Shown here piece after piece: positions 49,142 to 59,193 of a stretch of DNA of 64,000 bases. The stretch comes from Kiritimatiellia bacterium (GTDB lineage Bacteria > Verrucomicrobiota > Kiritimatiellia > JAAZAB01). Position 1 is the stretch's first letter. Every line of letters starts with the position of its first letter. The notes under the pieces were generated by a model that did no database searches, was not told the DNA's origin, and saw nothing but the letters and a program-made list of their open reading frames with translations. The stretch lies in contig JAQUMN010000003.1 in the NCBI GenBank assembly GCA_028718125.1, forward strand, positions 1 through 64,000, read 5' to 3'. A program made the position numbers and the translations under genes.

Positions 49142-51544
49142 TCATTGAATTATGATTTCGGTCATCATGCCGCCGTAGTCCTCCGGCCCGTTATTCAACT
49201 CCCGCAGATCGGTGGAATAGAGCACATAGGTTCCGGTCGGAACGCCGGTCGTATCGAGAATGGCATCGCAGGCCTGGCCGCCGCCCACGGTCACGGACGT
49301 CGTCCGATAATACAGGTTACTGCCCAGCAACGGGCCGGCGCCATCCGGATCGGCCGCGCGCAGCAAGCGAGCGCTACGGCCAACCACGGTCATGGGAATG
49401 CCCAGCACGCACATCGTATGATAGTTGACCGTATCGAGGTTCGAGATACGCAGAAGTATTTTCTGGCCCTGCGTGGCGGTCACCCGGGCGGACAATTTCT
49501 GAGAGGCGTTGCCGTTCATGTTGGTGATATATCCGGGAGCGATCGTATCCGGGTAGCCGCGCCCGTTGATCCACGGATAATCGCCCTTCAAGTCGGAAAA
49601 AGGCAGCGGTTGAACCTGAATATGCTGCTCGTGAAAGAAACTGTCGAAACTGCCGAGTTGGATCGGATAGTCCACGTCATAGCGCGTGGAGCCGTCGCCG
49701 TCGTTGTACACGTAGGTGAATCCGTTGGAATGGACGAAGCCGCCGGGCAAGATCGTGCCGTTAGTCAGGTTATTCTGGATCGGCGCCACGTAAAGGTTGC
49801 CGACCATCCCCATTTCCATATGTTCGGTGGCTTCGACGTGGCAGTGGTACATGAACGTACCCGGTTCCACAATTTCGTAATAATAGGTCATGGTTCCGGC
49901 CATGTTGATGGAAACCGAAGCCATGGGCTCGCCATCGAATATCGGCGCTGCATTGGGAAAACCGTGAAAATGCACGGTGTGCGGATCGAACAAATCGGGC
50001 CGCATCAACATGCCGACATTAAGCAACCGCAGGTAGACATGCTGGCCCTCCTTGAAACGCAAGGTCGGGGGCGAGAGTTCGGCGGCCAGCATGCCGGCCA
50101 TCATGGCGGCATTCGAGCTCAACCCGGTTATATCCGAAAAACCGAAGCAGTAAAAATCGCGGCCGTCGGCCCCCTTGACAAAGCCGTCGCCGGCCGACAG
50201 CTTGAGATTGACATAGTCGTTGCTGACATTGCCGTCGCCGTCGGTGTCGATTCCGTCCAGATCCGGAACGAACTCGCTCGGGACGCCGAAAAACGTCCGG
50301 CTGACATAATTACCGATGCCTTCCCCGGCCGTCAGCCCATTGCTGTTGCCGAAGCTGAAATGAATTCCGGCCCATAGCCGGGAAATAGCCGCTTCCCGAG
50401 CGGCCTCGGAAAAGCTCGTATATGTCCGGGCGGCGGACATCATGTTATACGGCTGAACGGTAAAGTCCCAGGCATTGGTGCCGTAGAAGTTGGAGAGCGC
50501 TGCGGCCGCCGCGGCGCTGAACGTGCTGTGCGCCGAGACATATTCGGGAAAGGCCGGGGTATTGGTGACATACGGGACCCAGTTCGTATCGGCAACCGTC
50601 GACGGGTTGCCATCGGTATCGGCTTCGCGAATGGCCGTGATCGGACGCCAGGCATTATAATAATACTTGGCGTCCCAGGCGCCGATACCGGCGTCGGCCA
50701 GGGCCACGTTGAGCATCGCGAACAGGCGGGCATTTTCGGCGACCGAATTATTGGTGGCCGTAGCCTGGGCAATCCGGTTCCAGCGTCCGGCTGTCGTTAT
50801 GGTGCCGGGCATATCCACCCAGAACCAGACAATGTCCGATTGGGCGGCATTGGTCCAGACGACGTTCGTAGAATATTGCTTAACCTCGTCGAAGGCGGCG
50901 GCGTAGGTCGCGCCGGTCAAGACGGGCGGTGGCGGCGGACGGAACTGGTTGCCCATGGTCATTGCAAACGGCGTCACCATGGCCCAGTGCGGCATCATAG
51001 CCGGCTGATATCCGGGGAAGGTTGGGCGCCAATCGCCGGCATTGGTCCCCGGAACATAGGGCGCCATATTGGTCGACATCGTGGACCCATCATTCTGCCG
51101 CCAGGCCACGATTTGTCCGCCCACATAGCTCCCGAGGAACGCGCCGTTGGTCCGCGCCAGCGGATCGGATTCCGCCGCCAAATCAGCGGCGAAGGCGGCA
51201 TCCAAGGCGGCTGTGCTATTGGTATAGAGTGCGGACAAAACGGCATGTGCGGCCGCTGCGGCGGCTACGTTCGTCGAGCAGGGCCGCGGCGCCATGATCA
51301 TCATCGGCACCCGGAAGGGCGCATGCGTGCGGTCGAGCGCATTGACCGCGTCATAGATGGCCACATGGACCATGGCCAAGGCGCGCGAGGCCGTAATGGC
51401 CGTCTGGCCGCCGTTGGTAATCATGTTCAACGTCATGGTATTCCAGTTGGTCACCACGTCTGCGCGCGCCAGCGGCAAAAACGCGGACATCATGCCCGCC
51501 GCGACCGCCAGTCTGAGCATATAACCTGTTTTCATATGTATCAT
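49142..51544 (-). CDS. vanadium haloperoxidase - multicopper oxidase fusion
   Basis: The 800-residue secreted protein joins two enzymes. Residues about 30-420 are a vanadium-dependent haloperoxidase/PAP2-like domain: K293-x6-R300-P301 in DAKYYYNAWRPITAIR, His339 in PEYVSAHSTFS, and S388-R389-x5-H395 in SRLWAGIHFSFGN. The acidic residue usually four after that His is Gly399. Residues about 455-800 are a copper-oxidase part with PHTVHFHGFP (H525, H527) and MYHCHVEATEHMEMGM (H567, C568, H569, H575, M580), a complete type 1 set. The start is ATG 51544 or 51535. It follows the scaffold gene by 13 nt. The fusion suggests channelling between peroxide- and oxygen-driven oxidation. Confidence 0.8.
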   Translation of the reverse strand: MIHMKTGYMLRLAVAAGMMSAFLPLARADVVTNWNTMTLNMITNGGQTAITASRALAMVHVAIYDAVNALDRTHAPFRVPMMIMAPRPCSTNVAAAAAAHAVLSALYTNSTAALDAAFAADLAAESDPLARTNGAFLGSYVGGQIVAWRQNDGSTMSTNMAPYVPGTNAGDWRPTFPGYQPAMMPHWAMVTPFAMTMGNQFRPPPPPVLTGATYAAAFDEVKQYSTNVVWTNAAQSDIVWFWVDMPGTITTAGRWNRIAQATATNNSVAENARLFAMLNVALADAGIGAWDAKYYYNAWRPITAIREADTDGNPSTVADTNWVPYVTNTPAFPEYVSAHSTFSAAAAAALSNFYGTNAWDFTVQPYNMMSAARTYTSFSEAAREAAISRLWAGIHFSFGNSNGLTAGEGIGNYVSRTFFGVPSEFVPDLDGIDTDGDGNVSNDYVNLKLSAGDGFVKGADGRDFYCFGFSDITGLSSNAAMMAGMLAAELSPPTLRFKEGQHVYLRLLNVGMLMRPDLFDPHTVHFHGFPNAAPIFDGEPMASVSINMAGTMTYYYEIVEPGTFMYHCHVEATEHMEMGMVGNLYVAPIQNNLTNGTILPGGFVHSNGFTYVYNDGDGSTRYDVDYPIQLGSFDSFFHEQHIQVQPLPFSDLKGDYPWINGRGYPDTIAPGYITNMNGNASQKLSARVTATQGQKILLRISNLDTVNYHTMCVLGIPMTVVGRSARLLRAADPDGAGPLLGSNLYYRTTSVTVGGGQACDAILDTTGVPTGTYVLYSTDLRELNNGPEDYGGMMTEIIIQ

Positions 51545-51557
51545 TGTCCTCAGGGGT

Positions 51558-54500
51558 TTACGGGTCGTCGTTGCCGGTCTGATTCAGTTCGATCCGATAG
51601 AATTGACGCGCAGGAAGATCGGGCAGATTGGTCACTACATTGACCGGCGCGTCGGCCAACACATTGCTGTATTCCGCCAGGTAGGCAGCGCCCATCAGGT
51701 CGGAAACCTTGGTCACATCATAGGCTTTGCCCCAGACGCTGTGCCACTGGAGCCGGATGCCGCCCGCCTGATGGTCGAGCATGGCAATCCCCAGGAATGA
51801 TTGCGCGTCCCGCGGATCCGTGCCGGCCGCATATTCGTTTGTATCGAGGAAGCCGTCGCCATCGGCATCGGAGGTCGGCGTCATGGCAATGCCGTATAGC
51901 CATTCCCAGTAATCGGGAATGCCGTCGCCATTGGAATCCACGTATTCATCGGCGCCGACATCCGGCGCCGCACCGGTGGGCCGCGTCTCGGCATCTATAT
52001 CCAGGGCCAGGGCCGGAAACGTTCCGATCAACAGTCCACCCCCCTGCCCGATGGCAGCGGACGAAGCCGTCAGATGATAATCGCCCCGCGCGCCGATGGG
52101 CAGCAGCCGCACGGAGATATTATTGCCGGCCTCGTCCAGAATCGTGGCTATATCCAGCTGGTTAACATAGGCGGCGTTGAATCGCGGCGTGCCCATCAGG
52201 TTCGAGGCATCATACCCGGTGGTATCCGTCAGCAGGCAATAGCGGGGCGCCAATACCCCGGCGGCGTCTGAGACGGCCAGGTCCCAATAGGGGTGCACGG
52301 CATTGGTCGCCAGACCGCCGGCGCCGTTGTTCAGCGCGGCGTCATTATAGAACGAACGGTTATGCCGGATGATATTATCCTCCAGCACCGGATTGGCATA
52401 TACCTGACCAGAGGCATTGGTGATGGCCAAGCTGTGTGCGTGGGCTACAAGCCCCGCGCCCTGCGGAGTGGAATTAAGCGCCCCGGCCGGGAACGCCAGC
52501 CGGGAGGTGGCGGTGCTGTCGTTGTTGACTATGGTGTTGTTGATGACGAACCCGCGTGTCACGTCCCGCAGAGAAACGCCGCCGCCCGCGTAGCCGGCCA
52601 CATTGTTCATAATAAAATTATCGAACACATACAGCGCATACCACAGGTTGGTCTGGCCTGGATTGCTCAGGACGTCCTGACCGTTGAAATTGGCGGCGCT
52701 GATGCCGCCCCCGTGGGAACCGGCCGCGAGGTTGCCCTGGATCAGGTTGCCGCGAATAGTGACGGTCCCGGCGCCGGCCGAGACTTGTCCGGCGACAACT
52801 TCACCGCTGACAAAAACACCGCCGCCTTCGCCGCCGACATTGACACCGTAGAACACCTCGTTGGCGAAAATGCGGTTGTCGACAATCAGGCCATTGGTGC
52901 TCAATCCCTCGTGACAGATACCGCCGCCATTGCCGCGCGTCAGGTTGCCGGCGATCGTGTTGTTTGTGATAATATAATCCGGCGACAGGTCGAAGAGGGA
53001 AATTCCACCCCCGCCCGTGATACCGCCGTTTTTAACGACCATGTTATCGTGCACAATCACGTGATCGTTATTCCCGGGTGTGCCCGTATCCTGCGTGCCG
53101 ATGGCAATGCCGCCGGAAAACGTGCCCTGATTGCTCAGGATCCGGTTGTTGCCGATCCGTAATCCGTGAATATCCTGGGGCGCAAAGACGCCGCCGCCCA
53201 GGAGCGAACCATAGATCGTAAAGCCATCGATCCGCGCGGTGTTTCCCGGCGCGAAAGGCGAGCCGGGGACGGTGCCAAGCACCATGATCCCGGGACATTC
53301 GCTGGCGGCATAGGGATCCGTACCCGGGGTGCCGATCAGCGACTGCACTTTCGTGTGCCAGGCCGTCAGGCGCTCATTCGGCGAGGGATTCGCGTTAATC
53401 AGCGTTGAGGGTGCGCCGGCGCCCTGCAGGCGCACCGGTTTCCACACAATGACGTTTTCGTCATACGTACCGGGATGCACCAGGATCAAGTCGCCGGCGG
53501 TGGCCGCATCGACGGCATCCTGAATCGGGTGCGCGGGATAGGAAGCCGGATAAACATGCCGCACCGTTGCTCCGCTTTCGAAGGTTGTGAGCGTCACGCC
53601 CATCGGCGAGATACGGCCATTATCGCCGCGCTGCACAAGCAGCTGACCACTGGGCGTACCGGGCGGAACGATGGCCAGGATCGTCCCATCCGACCAGGAG
53701 GTCACGGTAATCGGAACGCCGCCCACGGTCACGATGCCGGGCACGGATCCGAATCCGTAATCGCGCGTGATATAGACGGGTTGATTGGTTGCGGTGAGAA
53801 CGTAGTCGGGGTTGATCACAACGGTCGGCCCCATGGAGACGAGAGTCAGTACGTCGCTCGCACTGGCGACCACCGGGCCGCCGGCTGGGCCGGAGGCCGA
53901 AAAGACGAGCGGCGTCCGGGTGGGCGCTTCCACATCCAGTTGCCGATAGCGATCGCCCACGAACGCGGCAATGGGCACAACCGGTGTATCGAGATAGGTC
54001 GTGGTGGCCGGGTAATATTGAAGGGTCCATGGCGTCACGCTGTAATTGGGATTATAGAACGGATCCATAATCTGCATTCCGGGGTGATTGGGATCCGGCA
54101 TGGTTGGCTTGTTAATGACCAAGGTGAGCATGCTGGGCGATACCCCGCTCGGACACGGCACGTTGACGGTGTAGGTGGAGGGCAACAGGGCGTTGTAGCC
54201 CCCGAATTCGTCGGTATAGACCCGTAAAATTTCACGTCCGTTGAAATCCGTGAATGCCACGGGTAACCAGGCGGGCGCGGCTTTTTCGCCGAAGAGCGGA
54301 CTGGTCGGATCGAACTCAGCCGCCAGATCGTTGTTGACGAACCCGACCGCGCGGGCTGCCTTAGGCACCTCGGTGAAGAGAAAGAAATTGACGCCCGGGT
54401 TCTGCGCTTTTTCCAGACGCACCTGTTTGCGGTCAGGGCCGCGCAAGGTTTGTCCGGCCAGCGGCGCGGGTGTATCGGGAAACAACGTCAACTGGGCCGG

Positions 54501-56858
54501 AACGACATACGGATCCCCCACGCAGGGTGGAGATGCCAGGGGAGTCAGGGCGGCCAGGGCTTGTTTGGATGGCTGGAAACTGTCGCCAAAATCCACATTC
54601 TTATCCTGCGACCGGAAATGCAGATATCCCGGCGGAGCATCGGCCTCCACGATATAGGTTCCAGCCGGTAAGCCTTCCGCTTCGGTTGACGTGTTGTTGG
54701 CCATACCGCCGGGAAAATAAGAAGCAAAGGCGAATCCGCCGTCGAATACACCTGGCCGAACCTGATTCCAGGTGCCATAGCCATCGAAGCCGGGCGTCAC
54801 CTGCTGACCGTGAATGACAGGGATATTGGTCATAATACTGCCTTCCGGCGGACTGTCGTCCCAACTGTCGGTATGCACGATATTCAACGCATCGCCGGGA
54901 TTGAAGATGCCGTTGCCGTTGCGGTCCACGTCTTCGGGGCCTTTCGCCCCGCCTTCCTGCCAGCCGAAGGGGTAATTATCCACATCGGCCAATGTCTCTC
55001 TGCCGTCGCTATTCAGATCGTCGATAATGCCATCGGCATTCACGTCGCTATACAGGTTAACCTGGACGCGCGGGATGCCCGGCTCCCAGGTTTCCGCCGC
55101 GGCATCCTGGGGATTGTTTTCGGCGCGGGTGGTATTGTAATACACGATGCCGCTGATCCCGCCGTTCTCGTCGGCCGTGTAATCCACCTTGCCCCAGTCA
55201 ATCACATTGACCTGATTGAGAAACAGCATCATGGCTTCGAGCAGGACCGGCCCGGTCTCGGTGCGCGACAAATTGTTGCCCGTGTTGGGATTGATAATCG
55301 GTTGGCCGTAACTCGGGGAATTCGTGTCCATATCGATCTGCGGCTGGGGGCTGAGCTTATCGCGCGAAGGCATGGTCCAGCCGTTATCCGGCAAAACCTT
55401 GCCGCCCTCATCCACGACCGTGGTCATGCCGGTGGGTTTGAGCCGGGTGTAATCCACCTCGGCAACCAGCCACTTGAAAAACGGAAACACTTCCGAAAAG
55501 CTGTAATTGCCGGCCCCGTCGGTCAGCCGGGTCTGGTACATCGTGCCGTCGCGAAACCGGAGATTGATGGCCTGGCCGATGATCCCGTTTTCCCCGGGAT
55601 CGCGAAATCCGTTTTGGTTGGTGTCGTAGAAGACCGAACCTTCCAGGGCACCGAACCAGCGGTAGCACAGCACATTGCCCAGATTCAGATCCGCTCCGTT
55701 GGTCACGGTGATGGCATTGAATCCGAACAACGCGTCCAGCGGGAAATCCCAGGTCACCAGCTGATAGGTACCCGGCGGCACGTTGGTGATGACGAAGGTG
55801 CTGTCGGCGTTGCAGGCGGCGGCATACAGGCCCTGCTGGGCGGCCGTCGGATCGTTCAAGCCGATCCAGCCGTCACTCACCGGCTCACCCGCGTAAAAGC
55901 CCTGGGTCACAGGCGGCTTGGAAAAATGGTTATTGACCAGGCGCCCGCGGACGGTGCCATTCGTCACGGTCGGCGTCGGGGCATTGGTTGCCCAGGGCAG
56001 AATGCTCGGCGAGACGAATCCGAAGCTGGTGTGTTTAAACCCGCCCCCGAAACCCTCGACGAAGAGAGCCGGCTCGTTCGCCTTGACCCAGGCGTCGATG
56101 GTGGGCGTGCCCTCGATCGTAGCGGTCTGAATCCAATCGGTGCCGGCCGGCGGAATGATCTGCACGCCGTATTTGCCCGGCGCAAGATATTTGACCGTGG
56201 CGTTACCGTTGGTGTCGGTCAGGATTACCCCGCTGCCCATCATGGCCACGACATAGTTGCCGTCCACATCGGTCACAAAGTCACCGTTCAAGTCCTGCAT
56301 ATAAGTAGTGCCCAGCGGATTACCGAATGTGTCCGTGGATAAAGGGCCTCCGAGGTCAGCCAGCATGATCTTGAACCCGGCCAATCCGAGCTCGCCGGCG
56401 TCATATACATTATTGATCGGGTTATGGTCGGCAAAAACCTGGATGGAAACCTGGGCCGTGGGAATGGGATGGGTGTTGACTACGATCGTCGCCGAGGCCT
56501 GGCCGTTGGTCACCAGTCCAGAATTCATCGCATGTCCGCTGTCGGGCAAAATCGAAACTAGGTAACGTCCGGCCGGCACATCGATCGCGGCGCTCGCGGT
56601 AGCGGTATACCCGGTGACCACGACCGGCGCGTAACTTTTATGGATCACAAGCGATATACTATCGGCCACCGGGGCGCCGGGCACGGTGACGGTGGTCGTG
56701 TCTTCTTCGACCAGCCATCGGAATCCGCTGACCGGAGCGCCGGCTTCGTCCGTCACGTTCACGGTCAGTGCCGGGGCCGTTGCCGGCGCCATGCTTATGA
56801 TCATCAAACCTATCGTTGACATCATACGCGTCATTGTCAGCATCGTAAAATATTTCAT
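51558..56858 (-). CDS. giant secreted scaffold: SdrD-like/Cna-B, IPT/TIG and beta-helix domains
   Basis: From ATG 56858 (GGAGGG upstream) the protein has 1766 residues and a signal peptide. Residues about 30-900 contain several SdrD/Cna-B-like beta domains (GALEGSVFYDTNQNGFRDPG; GGISGIVYYNTTRAENNPQD; VQVNLYSDVNADGIIDDL). An IPT/TIG-like part follows (PGIVTVGGVPITVTSWSDGT). Residues about 1150-1620 are a right-handed beta-helix (HPIQDAVDAATAGDLILVHP and many GGGISL rungs). The tail is VDSNGDGIPDYWEWLYG plus DADGDGFLDTNEYAAGTDP. It leads the four-gene copper cluster and probably displays or organises the oxidases outside the cell. Confidence 0.8.
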   Translation of the reverse strand: MKYFTMLTMTRMMSTIGLMIISMAPATAPALTVNVTDEAGAPVSGFRWLVEEDTTTVTVPGAPVADSISLVIHKSYAPVVVTGYTATASAAIDVPAGRYLVSILPDSGHAMNSGLVTNGQASATIVVNTHPIPTAQVSIQVFADHNPINNVYDAGELGLAGFKIMLADLGGPLSTDTFGNPLGTTYMQDLNGDFVTDVDGNYVVAMMGSGVILTDTNGNATVKYLAPGKYGVQIIPPAGTDWIQTATIEGTPTIDAWVKANEPALFVEGFGGGFKHTSFGFVSPSILPWATNAPTPTVTNGTVRGRLVNNHFSKPPVTQGFYAGEPVSDGWIGLNDPTAAQQGLYAAACNADSTFVITNVPPGTYQLVTWDFPLDALFGFNAITVTNGADLNLGNVLCYRWFGALEGSVFYDTNQNGFRDPGENGIIGQAINLRFRDGTMYQTRLTDGAGNYSFSEVFPFFKWLVAEVDYTRLKPTGMTTVVDEGGKVLPDNGWTMPSRDKLSPQPQIDMDTNSPSYGQPIINPNTGNNLSRTETGPVLLEAMMLFLNQVNVIDWGKVDYTADENGGISGIVYYNTTRAENNPQDAAAETWEPGIPRVQVNLYSDVNADGIIDDLNSDGRETLADVDNYPFGWQEGGAKGPEDVDRNGNGIFNPGDALNIVHTDSWDDSPPEGSIMTNIPVIHGQQVTPGFDGYGTWNQVRPGVFDGGFAFASYFPGGMANNTSTEAEGLPAGTYIVEADAPPGYLHFRSQDKNVDFGDSFQPSKQALAALTPLASPPCVGDPYVVPAQLTLFPDTPAPLAGQTLRGPDRKQVRLEKAQNPGVNFFLFTEVPKAARAVGFVNNDLAAEFDPTSPLFGEKAAPAWLPVAFTDFNGREILRVYTDEFGGYNALLPSTYTVNVPCPSGVSPSMLTLVINKPTMPDPNHPGMQIMDPFYNPNYSVTPWTLQYYPATTTYLDTPVVPIAAFVGDRYRQLDVEAPTRTPLVFSASGPAGGPVVASASDVLTLVSMGPTVVINPDYVLTATNQPVYITRDYGFGSVPGIVTVGGVPITVTSWSDGTILAIVPPGTPSGQLLVQRGDNGRISPMGVTLTTFESGATVRHVYPASYPAHPIQDAVDAATAGDLILVHPGTYDENVIVWKPVRLQGAGAPSTLINANPSPNERLTAWHTKVQSLIGTPGTDPYAASECPGIMVLGTVPGSPFAPGNTARIDGFTIYGSLLGGGVFAPQDIHGLRIGNNRILSNQGTFSGGIAIGTQDTGTPGNNDHVIVHDNMVVKNGGITGGGGISLFDLSPDYIITNNTIAGNLTRGNGGGICHEGLSTNGLIVDNRIFANEVFYGVNVGGEGGGVFVSGEVVAGQVSAGAGTVTIRGNLIQGNLAAGSHGGGISAANFNGQDVLSNPGQTNLWYALYVFDNFIMNNVAGYAGGGVSLRDVTRGFVINNTIVNNDSTATSRLAFPAGALNSTPQGAGLVAHAHSLAITNASGQVYANPVLEDNIIRHNRSFYNDAALNNGAGGLATNAVHPYWDLAVSDAAGVLAPRYCLLTDTTGYDASNLMGTPRFNAAYVNQLDIATILDEAGNNISVRLLPIGARGDYHLTASSAAIGQGGGLLIGTFPALALDIDAETRPTGAAPDVGADEYVDSNGDGIPDYWEWLYGIAMTPTSDADGDGFLDTNEYAAGTDPRDAQSFLGIAMLDHQAGGIRLQWHSVWGKAYDVTKVSDLMGAAYLAEYSNVLADAPVNVVTNLPDLPARQFYRIELNQTGNDDP

Positions 56859-57088
56859 AGTGCCCTCCATTTGCCGGCAACTCTAAATGAAAACCATTCG
56901 GCGCGAAATTGGGAAATGGCTGATTTCATCGTTCGTTTTTCCTGATAACCGTTCAGGAATATCGTGGAGCGGAATCAGGTATTTCCCGATTATGCGTTTT
57001 CCTGGCGCGCCATACGATAGTGGCGCAATTTAAAGCAAGGTGTCGGATGAAGGATACGGAAGAAAAAAAGTCAAAGAAAGGAACGATC
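56859..57088. promoter_or_regulatory. divergent promoter region of the copper cluster
   Basis: This 230-nt spacer separates the minus-strand scaffold gene and the plus-strand 235-aa gene, so it should hold both promoters. TTTTCCTG occurs twice (about 56936 and 56996). I see no strong palindrome or consensus promoter. Confidence 0.4.
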
Positions 57089-57796
57089 ATGAAATCTAAA
57101 TTTGCGTTGGGCTGGTTCAGTGCGGTTGTCGTTTGCAGTCTCGGGCTGGCCGCAACCGGGGTCGATGCGCAAACCGTTCCGGTTATCAGCCGGAATGCAG
57201 CCGGATACATCAAGCTCACGGTGGCCAGCCGCGGTCTGTATCAGATCCATTATCCGTTGATGGCCTTGGAACAGTCGGCTGTCACCGTCAACGATATGAT
57301 GAGCCATCTGCCCAACGGATCGTCCATTGTATTCTGGGATGTGGAGACCCAGGCCTTTGTGGACCATACGATCGAAGTCAAATTGCTTGGCGTCTGGACG
57401 CCCGGCACCAATAATCTGATCGGAAAAACATTTTGGCTCCAGGTCGGCAACAGTGCCACGCCCAATTTCGACATTTTCCTGACCGGCGAAGTTCCAGACG
57501 CCCGGACCATGCCGGTGTCCGCGGTGGATTTGGCTGTGAGCGGACCCAATACGCTCAACCTAGTCGGCTACGCCTATCCCATGGAAATGCATTGGACCAA
57601 TACGTCGTTCGCCGCCAACGCCGCCAACGGCAGCGCCATGATGACATACGACACCCGTGCCGGGAACTATATATATACAGTCAAGGAGGGCGGCGCCTGG
57701 AGCCGGGATATCGTGCTCCATCCCGGCCAGGGATTGTGGCTCACCTCGCGCAACCTGACGATCTGGAACGAAACCAAACCTTATAGTTATCCCTGA
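57089..57796 (+). CDS. secreted 235-residue protein of the copper cluster
   Basis: AAAGGA precedes ATG 57089. The protein has a signal peptide (ALGWFSAVVVCSLGLAATG) and a compact beta-rich body: SRNAAGYIKLTVASRGLYQI, SIVFWDVETQAFVDH, and VLHPGQGLWLTSRN near the end. This GY..LTV...HPGQGLWL layout resembles an uncharacterised secreted family common in Verrucomicrobiota-like genomes. No enzyme motif is visible. It is divergent from the scaffold gene and 54 nt before the FG-GAP-like gene, so it may be part of the same system. Confidence 0.65.
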   Translation: MKSKFALGWFSAVVVCSLGLAATGVDAQTVPVISRNAAGYIKLTVASRGLYQIHYPLMALEQSAVTVNDMMSHLPNGSSIVFWDVETQAFVDHTIEVKLLGVWTPGTNNLIGKTFWLQVGNSATPNFDIFLTGEVPDARTMPVSAVDLAVSGPNTLNLVGYAYPMEMHWTNTSFAANAANGSAMMTYDTRAGNYIYTVKEGGAWSRDIVLHPGQGLWLTSRNLTIWNETKPYSYP

Positions 57797-57850
57797 GTCG
57801 GCACGTTCATGGTATTAGATAACCTTAAACCCAAACGAGGAGGATGCATT

Positions 57851-59167
57851 ATGAACAGGATTTTGACGACAGCAACGGCGGTGAGTGTGGCCATCTATCT
57901 GGCAGCCAGCGTAATGTGCCCGGCGGCCATCAGCGTGCAATGGCGGGCATCGAACGGCATTAACGATCCGACAACGCAGGGCTCCGGCGCCGATCTCCCG
58001 CGCGGATCGCTCGTGGAACTGTATTATTCACCGTCTGCGAACTACGCGAACGCCGTGCTCCTGGCAAGAGAATACACGACTGAACCGGGGACCTTCAACT
58101 TTGGCCCGAGAGAATTCGGAACCGGAACCCAGTATGAAGGCGGTTATGTATTTATCAAAGTATATAACCGGCCTACGGCGAGTTACCGGAACGCCGTCCT
58201 GATCAGCAGATACAGCGACATGTCGGTTACGCCCCTCCCGAGCGCGGACACGCCGGTTACTGTGGATGTGGCCGGATTGACCCTGATGGCCATGACCTAC
58301 CAGCGAAATTTTGCTGCCGGGGCCAATGTCTATGGCGATTATGACGGCGATGGGTTGATGGACATCATTATGTATAATCAAGCTACGGGCGCCTGGATCG
58401 TGAGCCTTTCGGGAGGCGGATATCAAACCATTGGCGGCGTTTTCGGCGGTCCTGGCTTCCTGCCGGTTCCGGGCGATTATAACGGCGACCGGGTCACAGA
58501 ACTCTATGTTTATGAACAGGCCACCGGGCACTGGATAGCTCAAAATTTTGCCGACGAGTCCTTCCAGCTTGGCGGACCAAGTTATGCGCCTGTTCAAGGC
58601 GATTATGACGGGGATGGCAACACGGATCCGTCCGTTTATCAGGAAGCCAGCGGGCAGTGGGGCTTTCTATCGTCCATCAACCAATACGACCTAGTTTACG
58701 GCTATTTCGGCGGTCCCGGCCACAAGGCGATTCCCGCTGATTATGACGGCGATGGTTTTACCGATCCTGCCGTTTATGAGGCATCGTCAGGCGACTGGGC
58801 GCTCCTACTCTCCGGCAACAACTATGCTGAGGTGACGTCCGGCACGTTCGGCGGCCCCGGCTATCGAGCTATTCCGGCGGACTATGATGGCGATGGTCCG
58901 GCTGATCTGGCCCTGTACCAGGAATCCACGGGAGCTTGGATCATTCTACTCTCCACCACCGGCTATGTGGAGATGGCGGGAGTCATATTCGGCGGACCGG
59001 GATTCCTGCCAGTTCCGGCCGATTACGATGGCGACAGCCTGGTGGATCCGGCCATTTATCAGAACGCAACCGGATTGTGGGAGGTATTGCTCTCCAGTCA
59101 GGATTACCTCCTAGCCGCCATCTATCTTGGTGGAACCGGGTATACGCCGGTCAGCTCCGGATGGTAA
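57851..59167 (+). CDS. secreted protein with six FG-GAP/VCBS-like repeats
   Basis: AGGAGG precedes ATG 57851. The 438-residue protein has a signal peptide, a ~120-residue N-terminal domain (VQWRASNGINDPTTQGSGAD) and six repeats of about 43-46 residues starting GDYDGDG or ADYDGDG and ending FGGPGFLPVP-like. Each has a DxDGDGxxD calcium loop and a conserved Y-x-x-x-T/S-G-x-W core. The second repeat is degenerate (GDYNGDRVTEL). Such repeats form beta-propellers or calcium-stabilised adhesins. It ends at a terminator-like hairpin. Confidence 0.8.
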   Translation: MNRILTTATAVSVAIYLAASVMCPAAISVQWRASNGINDPTTQGSGADLPRGSLVELYYSPSANYANAVLLAREYTTEPGTFNFGPREFGTGTQYEGGYVFIKVYNRPTASYRNAVLISRYSDMSVTPLPSADTPVTVDVAGLTLMAMTYQRNFAAGANVYGDYDGDGLMDIIMYNQATGAWIVSLSGGGYQTIGGVFGGPGFLPVPGDYNGDRVTELYVYEQATGHWIAQNFADESFQLGGPSYAPVQGDYDGDGNTDPSVYQEASGQWGFLSSINQYDLVYGYFGGPGHKAIPADYDGDGFTDPAVYEASSGDWALLLSGNNYAEVTSGTFGGPGYRAIPADYDGDGPADLALYQESTGAWIILLSTTGYVEMAGVIFGGPGFLPVPADYDGDSLVDPAIYQNATGLWEVLLSSQDYLLAAIYLGGTGYTPVSSGW

Positions 59168-59193
59168 ACACGAACGGCAAAATAGCATTTAAC

